Source of the DNA: Allosediminivita sp964397775 | Lineage (GTDB): Bacteria; Pseudomonadota; Alphaproteobacteria; Rhodobacterales; Rhodobacteraceae | Length of the DNA: 14,662 nt | Assembly: GCA_964397775.1 (NCBI GenBank) | Contig: CAYNKL010000099.1 | Location: forward strand, 1 to 14,662 | Direction: 5' to 3' | Shown here: piece by piece, positions 7,355 through 13,390 of the stretch | Numbering within the stretch: the stretch's first letter is position 1 | How the letters are laid out: each line of letters starts with the position of its first letter | The notes under the pieces: model-generated | What the model saw: only the letters and a program-made list of their open reading frames with translations | What the model was told of the DNA's origin: nothing | Database searches by the model: none | Position numbers and translations under genes: made by a program

Positions 7355-8152
7355 ATGTACGACGCACCCCATACGGAGAGAGACGTGGAGCAGAAGGAAG
7401 TGAAGATCAGCGCCCGGGGCGTGCAGGTCTACTATGGTGAGACACACGCGATCAAGGACGTGGACGTCGACATCGAGGACAACACCGTGACGGCCTTCAT
7501 CGGCCCGTCGGGTTGCGGCAAGTCGACCTTCCTTCGCTGTCTGAACCGGATGAACGACACCATCGACATCGCCCGCATCGAGGGCGAGATCCTGATCGAT
7601 GGCGAGAACATCTACGACAAGCGCGTTGACCCGGTGCAGTTGCGCGCCAAGGTCGGCATGGTGTTCCAGAAAGCCAACCCCTTCCCTAAGTCGATCTACG
7701 ATAATGTCGCCTACGGGCCCAAGATCCACGGCATGGCCAAGAACAAGGCCGAGCTGGACGAGATCGTCGAAAAGGCGCTGCGTCGCGGCGCGCTCTGGGA
7801 CGAGGTGAAGGACCGGCTCGACGCCTCCGGCACCGGCCTTTCGGGCGGTCAGCAGCAGCGTCTCTGCATCGCGCGGGCCGTCGCCACGGAACCCGAAGTG
7901 CTGCTCATGGACGAGCCCTGCTCGGCACTCGACCCGATTGCCACGGCGCAGGTCGAGGAACTGATCGACGAACTCAAGGCGAACTACTCGGTGGTGATCG
8001 TCACGCACTCCATGCAGCAGGCAGCGCGGGTGAGCCAGAAGACGGCCTTCTTCCACCTCGGCAACCTGGTGGAGTTCGGCGAGACCGGAACGATCTTCAC
8101 CAATCCCGAGGACAAGCGCACCGAAAGCTACATCACAGGGCGGATCGGCTAA
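7355..8152 (+). CDS. pstB: Phosphate ABC transporter ATPase PstB
   Basis: PstB hydrolyses ATP as a dimer on the cytoplasmic face of PstCA. Numbered from ATG 7355 (265 residues), the motifs are Walker A GPSGCGKST at 50-58, signature LSGGQQQR at 162-169, Walker B LLMDEP with Asp186 and catalytic Glu187, and the switch His218 in THSMQQ. The stretch FQKANPFPKSIYDNV after Walker A is the Q-loop, typical of PstB. AAGGA at 7341-7345 is 9 bp from ATG 7355 but only 3 bp from the in-frame ATG 7349, so 7355 is preferred. A GTG at 7385 with GGAG at 7375-7378 is a second alternative. Gap to pstA is 15 bp. Confidence 0.96.
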   Translation: MYDAPHTERDVEQKEVKISARGVQVYYGETHAIKDVDVDIEDNTVTAFIGPSGCGKSTFLRCLNRMNDTIDIARIEGEILIDGENIYDKRVDPVQLRAKVGMVFQKANPFPKSIYDNVAYGPKIHGMAKNKAELDEIVEKALRRGALWDEVKDRLDASGTGLSGGQQQRLCIARAVATEPEVLLMDEPCSALDPIATAQVEELIDELKANYSVVIVTHSMQQAARVSQKTAFFHLGNLVEFGETGTIFTNPEDKRTESYITGRIG

Positions 8153-8156
8153 TCTC

Positions 8157-8897
8157 ATGAGCAATTTTCAGGAACATATCGCCTCGGCCTTCGACCGGGA
8201 CCTTGAGGGCATCCAGGCACAGATCATGAAGATGGGTGGCCTTGTCGAGGCCGCCATCATGAAGGCCGCCAAGTCGCTGGAAAGCCGCGATGAGGAACTG
8301 GCCGAGGAAGTGCGCAAGGGCGACGCCGCCGTCGACGCACTCGAGGACCAGCTGAACGAGGAAGCGGCGCGGGTGATCGCGCTGCGGGCGCCGACCGCGA
8401 CCGATCTTCGGGTCGTTTTGTCTGTCATGCGCATGTCCTCCAACCTCGAACGGATCGGCGACCTGTCGAAGAACATGGCCAAGCGGACCGGCGTGCTGGT
8501 GCAGATGCAGGCCATCGGCGGCACCGCCACGTCGCTGCGCCGCATGGCGCGCGAGGTCGAGCTGATGCTCAAGGACGCGCTCGACGCCTACATCCAGCGG
8601 GACGAGGCGCTGGCGCTCGACGTGATCGAGCGCGACCGCGACGTCGACCAGATGTACAACACGCTGTTCCGCGAGTTCCTGACCTTCATGCTCGAGGATC
8701 CGCGCAACATCACCGCCTGCATGCACCTGCATTTCATCGCCAAGAACATTGAGCGCATGGGCGACCACGTCACTTCGATTGCCGAGCAGGTGGTCTTCCT
8801 GACTTCCGGTCGCAAACCCGAGGACGCGCGCGTGAAGGCGGACCGGACGTCGACCGATGCGGGACTGAGCCCGAGCCTGAACGGGGATGAGGACTGA
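8157..8897 (+). CDS. phoU: Phosphate signalling protein PhoU
   Basis: PhoU connects the Pst transporter with PhoR and keeps the regulon off when phosphate is plentiful. The 246-residue protein shows two three-helix PhoU repeats. Each carries the metal-binding type motif: NLERIGD with Glu98 and Asp102, and NIERMGDH with Glu199, Asp203 and His204. These lie about 101 residues apart, as expected for the duplicated fold. Residues after about 222 form a polar, acidic and probably disordered tail. ATG 8157 is 4 bp after the pstB stop with no clear ribosome site, so it probably depends on reinitiation. Cytoplasmic, membrane-associated through PstB and PhoR in known systems. Confidence 0.95.
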   Translation: MSNFQEHIASAFDRDLEGIQAQIMKMGGLVEAAIMKAAKSLESRDEELAEEVRKGDAAVDALEDQLNEEAARVIALRAPTATDLRVVLSVMRMSSNLERIGDLSKNMAKRTGVLVQMQAIGGTATSLRRMAREVELMLKDALDAYIQRDEALALDVIERDRDVDQMYNTLFREFLTFMLEDPRNITACMHLHFIAKNIERMGDHVTSIAEQVVFLTSGRKPEDARVKADRTSTDAGLSPSLNGDED

Positions 8898-8900
8898 CGC

Positions 8901-9590
8901 ATGGCCGCAGATCAACCCACAGTGCTGGTGGTCGAGGACGAGGCCGCCCAGAGGGAGGTTCTGAGCTACAACCTGGAAGCGGAAGGGTTCCGCGTCGCCC
9001 GCGCCGAGAACGGCGAGGAGGCGCTGATGCTTCTCGATGAAGAGCACCCTGACATCATCGTGCTCGACTGGATGCTGCCCAACGTCTCGGGGATCGAGGT
9101 CTGTCGCCAGATCAAGACCCGCCCTGAGACCCGCAACGTGCCGATCATCATGCTCTCGGCGCGTTCCGAGGAGGTTGACCGGGTTCGTGGGCTCGAAACC
9201 GGGGCCGACGACTACGTGGTGAAGCCCTATTCGGTGGTCGAGCTCATGGCGCGTGTCAAGGCACAGTTGCGGCGGACACGTCCGGCAGCGGCCGGGCTGC
9301 GGCTCGAATACGAGGACATCGTGCTCGACTCCGAGACGCATCGCGTCACACGCAGCGGATCGCTTCTGAAGCTCGGCCCGACGGAGTTCCGTCTGCTGAC
9401 CACCTTCATGGAGAAACCGGGTCGCGTCTGGTCGCGCGAGCAGCTTCTGGACCGTGTCTGGGGGCGTGACATCTATGTCGACACCCGAACCGTCGATGTC
9501 CACATCGGCCGACTGCGCAAGGCACTGTGTCAGAACGGTGGCGGCGACCCGCTCCGGACGGTGCGCGGCGCGGGATATGCCCTCGGATAG
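8901..9590 (+). CDS. phoB: Phosphate regulon response regulator PhoB
   Basis: The 229-residue OmpR/PhoB-type regulator has a receiver domain (about 6-120) with the acidic pair Glu12/Asp13, phospho-acceptor Asp56 (VLDWMLP), Ser86 and Lys108 (KPYS). A winged-helix domain (about 135-229) includes LGPTEFRLL, the recognition-helix region RTVDVHIGRLRK and the wing segment VRGAGYAL. It starts 3 bp after phoU and closes the operon, so its level should rise when PhoB activates the Pho box before pstS. Its kinase PhoR lies at the other side of the pst genes, in what appears to be a different transcript. Confidence 0.96.
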   Translation: MAADQPTVLVVEDEAAQREVLSYNLEAEGFRVARAENGEEALMLLDEEHPDIIVLDWMLPNVSGIEVCRQIKTRPETRNVPIIMLSARSEEVDRVRGLETGADDYVVKPYSVVELMARVKAQLRRTRPAAAGLRLEYEDIVLDSETHRVTRSGSLLKLGPTEFRLLTTFMEKPGRVWSREQLLDRVWGRDIYVDTRTVDVHIGRLRKALCQNGGGDPLRTVRGAGYALG

Positions 9591-9623
9591 GTCTTATAGG
9601 CGACAAGAATAGTTAATTGTCTG

Positions 9624-9641
9624 GGCGCGGGGATCCGCGCC
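9624..9641 (+). terminator. Terminator-like hairpin after phoB
   Basis: GGCGCGG (9624-9630) and CCGCGCC (9635-9641) form a perfect 7-bp GC stem with a GGAT loop, followed by TTGCAT, not a full T tract. It lies 34 bp after the phoB stop and marks the likely end of the pst operon. Confidence 0.6.
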
Positions 9642-9696
9642 TTGCATCCCGAGGCTGCGTCTCCATCCTGTCGAACGGAACAGGGAGACCGCGTCC

Positions 9697-10995
9697 ATGA
9701 GGGTTATGATTGGTGCGATGCTTTTCGTGCTCGCGGCTGCAGGCGCGCGTGCCCACGAGGTGCGCGCGGCCATCGCGGACTTCATCACCGAGAACGATAC
9801 TCTGAAGATCGAGATGAGCCTCGGGATCGAACCGCTGATGGCGGGCGTCGATCTGGAAGGTCTCGAGGACACCGATGGAAGCGGGGTGGCCTCGGAGGTG
9901 GACGCGCTTCGCGCCCTCGAACCGGAGCAGCTTGTCGAGCGGCTGCGGGAGGATCTGCCGGGTATTCTTGAACCGGTCGAGGTGACCTCGGACGGCGAGG
10001 ACGTGTCGCTTGAGGTGACGGAGATCCGTGTGCCACCGGTGGGCAATACCGCGCTGCCACGGGACACGGTTCTGATGATCGAGGGGGCGCTTCCCGCAAG
10101 CGCGCGGACGCTGGAGCTGACATGGCCCGCCCGCTACGGCACCCTTGTACTGCGCCAGATGGACGTCGAGGAGGGCTATACCGGCTACCTGCAGGGACAG
10201 TCCTCGGGGCCCATCGACCTTTCCGGCGGGAACGCCAAGGGGGCGCTCGGGACCTTCTTTGGCTATATCCCCGTCGGGTTCGATCACATCCTGCCCAAGG
10301 GGCTCGACCATATCCTCTTTGTGCTGGGGCTTTTCTTTCTGTCGACGCGGGCGGGGCCGCTGCTCTGGCAGATTTCGGCCTTCACGGCGGCGCATACGGT
10401 GACGCTCGCCCTTGGCGCGCTCGGGATCGTGAGCATTCCCGCCAGCATCGTGGAGCCGATCATCGCGGCCTCCATCGTCTATGTCGCGGTCGAGAACCTG
10501 CTGTCGCCCCGGCTGCACCGCTGGCGGCCCGTCGTGGTCTTCGTTTTTGGACTTTTGCACGGGCTGGGCTTTGCCTCGGTCCTTCAGGAGTTCGGCCTGC
10601 CGCAGAACGCCTTCGTGGCGGGGCTGCTGGGCTTCAATGTCGGCGTCGAGATCGGCCAGCTGACGGTGATCGCGCTGGCCTTCATGCTGGTCCTGCTCGC
10701 GCAGCGGGTGGACGCGGGCTATGCCGACGTGCGGACGGGGCAGGTGGTCTATGCGATCACGGCCCTGGGGTTCGCGGGGCTCGGCGTTGCTCTCGACGGA
10801 CCGGCGTTCAGCCGGACCATGGGGGTCAGCGCCCCGACCGCGTTGTGGCCCCTTGCCGGGCTCTGCCTGCTGTGCGTCGCCTCGGCCACTTTCGTCGACC
10901 GGCTGCATGCCTACCGGCGGTTCGTGGCGATGCCGGCCTCGCTCTTCATTGCACTGGTCGGCGCATGGTGGTTCGTGGAGCGCGTCTTTCTCTGA
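9697..10995 (+). CDS. HupE/UreJ family membrane protein with periplasmic N-terminal domain
   Basis: The 432-residue protein looks like a HupE/UreJ-type membrane protein, a family tied to nickel or other metal uptake although many members are uncharacterised. A signal peptide (1-19, ending ARA) would leave His20 as first mature residue. A polar domain (20-~185) is probably periplasmic and includes an EF-hand-like loop at 58-69 (Asp58, Asp60, Ser62, Gly63, Asp69). Six or seven membrane helices follow. Family-type histidines in or beside them are His197 and His205 (DHILPKGLDH), His233 (AAHTV) and His288 (LLHGLGF). AGGGAG at 9682-9687 supports the ATG. No hydrogenase or urease genes are nearby, so the substrate is unknown. 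The hairpin before it suggests a transcript separate from the pst operon. Confidence 0.8.
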   Translation: MRVMIGAMLFVLAAAGARAHEVRAAIADFITENDTLKIEMSLGIEPLMAGVDLEGLEDTDGSGVASEVDALRALEPEQLVERLREDLPGILEPVEVTSDGEDVSLEVTEIRVPPVGNTALPRDTVLMIEGALPASARTLELTWPARYGTLVLRQMDVEEGYTGYLQGQSSGPIDLSGGNAKGALGTFFGYIPVGFDHILPKGLDHILFVLGLFFLSTRAGPLLWQISAFTAAHTVTLALGALGIVSIPASIVEPIIAASIVYVAVENLLSPRLHRWRPVVVFVFGLLHGLGFASVLQEFGLPQNAFVAGLLGFNVGVEIGQLTVIALAFMLVLLAQRVDAGYADVRTGQVVYAITALGFAGLGVALDGPAFSRTMGVSAPTALWPLAGLCLLCVASATFVDRLHAYRRFVAMPASLFIALVGAWWFVERVFL

Positions 10996-11040
10996 GGCGA
11001 ACTCTGAAGCGAAGGGCAGGGGACTTGCGCGAGATTGCGC

Positions 11041-11069
11041 TTGACCTTGTCCGCCAGCGTCGCTAGACG
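11041..11069 (+). promoter_or_regulatory. Candidate sigma-70-type promoter for rpsB-tsf
   Basis: TTGACC at 11041-11046 matches the -35 consensus at five of six bases. With a 17-bp spacer the -10 would be TAGACG (11064-11069), a poor match. It would give an S2 leader of about 115-120 nt. Inference only. Confidence 0.4.
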
Positions 11070-11082
11070 CGCGCTCACTAAT

Positions 11083-11152
11083 CCCGCAGGCGAAGGCGGG
11101 CCGTTGGGGGAGACATGCCCAAAGGTCCACCGGTTGTTCCGGCACCCGCCGG
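11083..11152 (+). promoter_or_regulatory. Structured rpsB leader (possible S2 autoregulatory site)
   Basis: Three stems are visible: CCCGC/GCGGG (11083-11087 with 11096-11100), CCGG/CCGG (11130-11133 with 11139-11142) and CCGGC/GCCGG (11139-11143 with 11148-11152). The last two use the same bases and exclude each other. In E. coli, S2 represses rpsB-tsf through its leader RNA, so this leader may act likewise. The first stem could instead end the upstream transcript. Confidence 0.4.
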
Positions 11153-11193
11153 GCTGATCCTTCGCCAAGGCATAAACCGGAAAGGATAGACGC

Positions 11194-11961
11194 ATGGCTC
11201 TTCCCGAGTTCTCCATGCGCCAGCTGCTCGAAGCTGGCGTTCACTTTGGCCACCAGACGCAGCGCTGGAACCCCCGCATGGGCGAGTTCATCTACGGTGC
11301 GCGCAACGGCATCCACATCATCGACCTGACGCAGACCGTGCCGATGCTCGACGCGGCGCTCAACGCGATCCGCGAGACCGTCGCCAAGAACGGCCGTGTT
11401 CTCTTCGTCGGCACCAAGCGCCAGGCGTCCGCACCCGTCGCAGAAGCGGCCGAGAAGTGCGCCCAGTACTACATGAACCACCGCTGGCTCGGTGGTACGC
11501 TGACCAACTGGCAGACCGTGAGCCAGTCGATCCAGCGCCTCAAGCAGATCGACGAGCAGATGGACGCAGGCGCCGAGGGCCTCACCAAGAAAGAGCGCCT
11601 TCACATGGAGCGCGAGCAGGAGAAGCTGACGCTCTCGCTCGGCGGCATCCGCGAGATGGGCGGCGTTCCCGACATGCTCTTCGTCATCGACGTCAAGAAA
11701 GAGCAGCTCGCCGTGGCCGAGGCCAACAAGCTGGGCATTCCGGTCGTTGCCGTGGTCGACACCAACTGCTCGCCCAAGGGCATCGACTACATCATCCCGG
11801 GCAACGATGACGCCGCACGCGCCATTTCGCTCTACTGCGATCTCGTCAGCCGCGCCGCGCTGGACGGCATGACCGCGCAGCTCGACGCCGCGGGTGTCGA
11901 CCTTGGGTCGCTGGAAGACGCACCGGTCGAAGAAGCCGCTGCCGAGCCCGCGCAGGGCTGA
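11194..11961 (+). CDS. rpsB: 30S ribosomal protein S2
   Basis: S2 is a late-assembling protein of the small ribosomal subunit, bound between head and body and needed for S1 attachment. The 255-residue product has the conserved start MRQLLEAGVHFGHQT followed by RWNPRMGEFIYGARNG. Other family segments are RVLFVGTKRQA, HRWLGGTLTNW, MLFVIDVKKEQLAVAEA and the IPVVAVVDTNCSP region before GNDDAARAI. The last ~20 residues are an acidic Ala/Glu tail, common in alphaproteobacteria. AAAGGA at 11181-11186 lies 7 bp before the ATG. It is followed by tsf, the classic rpsB-tsf pair. Confidence 0.98.
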   Translation: MALPEFSMRQLLEAGVHFGHQTQRWNPRMGEFIYGARNGIHIIDLTQTVPMLDAALNAIRETVAKNGRVLFVGTKRQASAPVAEAAEKCAQYYMNHRWLGGTLTNWQTVSQSIQRLKQIDEQMDAGAEGLTKKERLHMEREQEKLTLSLGGIREMGGVPDMLFVIDVKKEQLAVAEANKLGIPVVAVVDTNCSPKGIDYIIPGNDDAARAISLYCDLVSRAALDGMTAQLDAAGVDLGSLEDAPVEEAAAEPAQG

Positions 11962-11965
11962 GCCC

Positions 11966-12019
11966 GTCGCAAAAGCGACATGCATCCGTGACATGAGCGG
12001 GTGGACCCGGGGCCACCCG
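11966..12019 (+). terminator. Two hairpins in the rpsB-tsf spacer (attenuator candidate)
   Basis: GTCGC/GCGAC (11966-11970 with 11975-11979, loop AAAA) is followed by CGGGTGG/CCACCCG (11998-12004 with 12013-12019, 8-nt loop). No T tract follows. A partial terminator between these two genes is known in E. coli, so a similar role in setting the S2 to EF-Ts ratio is plausible. Confidence 0.5.
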
Positions 12020-12048
12020 ATAGCAAGACGAGACGAGGAGAGCCGAAG

Positions 12049-12924
12049 ATGGCGATCACTGCTGCACAGGTGAAAGAACTGCGCGAGATGACCGGCGCAG
12101 GCATGATGGATGCCAAGAAGGCGCTGACCGAGTCCGACGGTGACATGGACGCCGCCGTTGATTGGCTGCGCACCAAGGGCCTTGCCAAGGCGGCCAAGAA
12201 ATCCGGCCGTACCGCGGCAGAGGGCCTTGTCGCAGTGAAGGTCGAGGGTGGCACCGGTGTCGCCGTCGAAGTGAACTCGGAAACCGACTTCGTCGCCAAG
12301 AACGCTGACTTCCAGGACATGGTGTCCAAGATTGCCGACGCCGCCGTTTCGGTCGACGACGTCGAGGCGCTGAAGAACGCGACGATCGACGGCAAGTCCG
12401 TGAACGACACGATCACCGACAAGATCGCCACCATCGGCGAGAACATGTCGGTGCGCCGCATGGTGAAGCTCGAGGGCGAGACCGTCGCGAGCTACGTGCA
12501 CAACGCCGCAGCGCCCGGCATGGGTCAGATCGGTGTGGTCGTTGCCATGACCGGCGGTGACGAGGCATTCGGCCGCCAGGTCGCCATGCACATCGCAGCG
12601 GCCAACCCGCAGGCGCTGAACGCCGACTCGCTCGACGCCGAGGCGGTCGAGAAGGAGCGCCAGGTCCAGATGGACATCGCACGCGAGTCCGGCAAGCCCG
12701 AGGCCGTGATCGAGAAGATGATCGAAGGCCGCATGCGCAAGTATCTGGGCGAGATCACGCTGCTGGGTCAGCAGTTCGTGGTGAACCCCGACCTGACCGT
12801 CGAGAAGGCCGCCGAAGAAGCCGGCGCAACGATCACGGGCTATGTCCGCCTGCAGGTCGGCGAAGGCATCGAGAAGGAACAGGAAGACTTCGCAGCCGAA
12901 GTCGCCAAGGCCGCTCAGGGCTGA
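12049..12924 (+). CDS. tsf: Translation elongation factor Ts
   Basis: EF-Ts releases GDP from EF-Tu so that it can be recharged. The protein has 291 residues, close to the E. coli length. An N-terminal UBA-like domain (ITAAQVKELREMTGAGMMD...KKAL) is followed by the core with the TDFV motif at 79-82. Asp80 and Phe81 are the residues that disturb the magnesium and switch region of EF-Tu. A coiled-coil region around 185-225 and a C-terminal VGEGIEK segment complete the family pattern. The ATG at 12049 is chosen because GAGGAG at 12035-12040 lies 8 bp before it. An in-frame GTG at 12001 would add residues inside the spacer hairpin and is unlikely. Confidence 0.98.
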   Translation: MAITAAQVKELREMTGAGMMDAKKALTESDGDMDAAVDWLRTKGLAKAAKKSGRTAAEGLVAVKVEGGTGVAVEVNSETDFVAKNADFQDMVSKIADAAVSVDDVEALKNATIDGKSVNDTITDKIATIGENMSVRRMVKLEGETVASYVHNAAAPGMGQIGVVVAMTGGDEAFGRQVAMHIAAANPQALNADSLDAEAVEKERQVQMDIARESGKPEAVIEKMIEGRMRKYLGEITLLGQQFVVNPDLTVEKAAEEAGATITGYVRLQVGEGIEKEQEDFAAEVAKAAQG

Positions 12925-12940
12925 GGTCCGAAAGAAAGCA

Positions 12941-12969
12941 GGGAGCCGCCCGGGCATCGGGCGACTCCC
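12941..12969 (+). terminator. Terminator-like stem after tsf
   Basis: Twelve positions pair with one mismatch (C12946 against A12964): GGGAG with CTCCC, then CG and CCCG with their partners, around the 5-nt loop GGCAT. It starts 16 bp after the tsf stop. No T tract follows, so readthrough into the structured region beyond is possible. Confidence 0.65.
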
Positions 12970-12980
12970 ACCCTCTGGAG

Positions 12981-13160
12981 ATCCCCGCCAGGACAATGGG
13001 GATGAAACGGCAGGGCATCGTTCGAGGATGCCGGCCGCAGCGCTGCTCAAATTTCAACGCTACGACCAGCTCCGGTTGGGACCGGAGGAAAAGCCTGGCC
13101 CGGAAATCGCCGGGGTTGCTCCTCCTATGTTCCATGGCCAAAGCCACCACTCACGGAACA
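12981..13160 (+). ncRNA. Candidate structured RNA: run of hairpins with exposed CTCCTCC
   Basis: Beyond the tsf stem come five further perfect stems. They are ATCCCC/GGGGAT (12981-12986, 12998-13003), GGCATC/GATGCC (13014-13019, 13027-13032), CTCCGG/CCGGAG (13070-13075, 13082-13087), CCCGG/CCGGG (13099-13103, 13110-13114) and TGTTCC/GGAACA (13128-13133, 13155-13160). The last encloses TGGC/GCCA (13135-13138, 13143-13146). A self-complementary GCAGCGCTGC lies at 13037-13046. CTCCTCC (13119-13125) stays unpaired between the last two and could pair with Shine-Dalgarno sequences, as in alphaproteobacterial anti-SD small RNAs. No convincing ORF lies here. Strand is assumed plus, as tsf 3' UTR or an RNA processed from it. 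Confidence 0.4.
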
Positions 13161-13175
13161 CCCTTACATTGACAA

Positions 13176-13190
13176 TTAACGTTGCGTTAA
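13176..13190. promoter_or_regulatory. TTAA-N7-TTAA dyad, CtrA-site-like
   Basis: TTAACG (13176-13181) and CGTTAA (13185-13190) are perfect inverted repeats around TTG, and the whole fits TTAA-N7-TTAA, the binding pattern of the alphaproteobacterial regulator CtrA. TTGACA (13169-13174), a consensus -35, directly precedes it, but no good -10 follows at 16-18 bp. An AT-rich spacer makes chance occurrence possible. Confidence 0.35.
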
Positions 13191-13210
13191 AAAAGTCCGG
13201 ATTTCCGGAC
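13189..13210 (-). terminator. Rho-independent terminator for the aroQ-luxR transcript
   Basis: Read on the minus strand, GTCCGG and CCGGAC form a 6-bp stem with an AAAT loop (13195-13210), followed by six T residues (13194-13189). This is the only textbook U-tract terminator in the window. It lies 180 bp beyond the luxR stop and points away from that gene. The stretch between stop and terminator (13211-13390) is AT-rich with no convincing gene. Confidence 0.8.
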
Positions 13211-13390
13211 CTAGGCGAAATTTCACATCTTTGATTGCCAATCGGCTGATAATATTTGGTTTTTACGAATGCTGATTTTCGGTTTTCGAAATATGGGACC
13301 GAGGCGCCTAATTCCGTCGCTTTCGCAACTCAACTCCAGATGGAGCGAGAAAGGCGCGATACACGCTACGTGAAATTAGAGTCGTCGCCC

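Noticed and set aside
5975..8164. Minus-strand open frame of about 729 codons over pstA and pstB
   Set aside because: Antisense shadow of two clear genes. Composition is rich in His, Arg and Gly with no family motif.
12001..12048. GTG start upstream for tsf
   Set aside because: It falls in a spacer hairpin, lacks a ribosome site, and EF-Ts proteins start at the MAITAAQV position.
9613..13050. Minus-strand open frame of about 1145 codons across hupE-like, rpsB and tsf
   Set aside because: It lies antisense to three well-recognised genes, crosses their terminators and spacers, and has the low-complexity Arg/His/Gly-rich composition typical of antisense frames in GC-rich DNA.
13070..13120. Faint likeness to the GAGGAAAGTCC block of RNase P RNA
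   Set aside because: Only a few bases match, the structured region is too short, and the conserved 3' partner block of RNase P RNA is absent.
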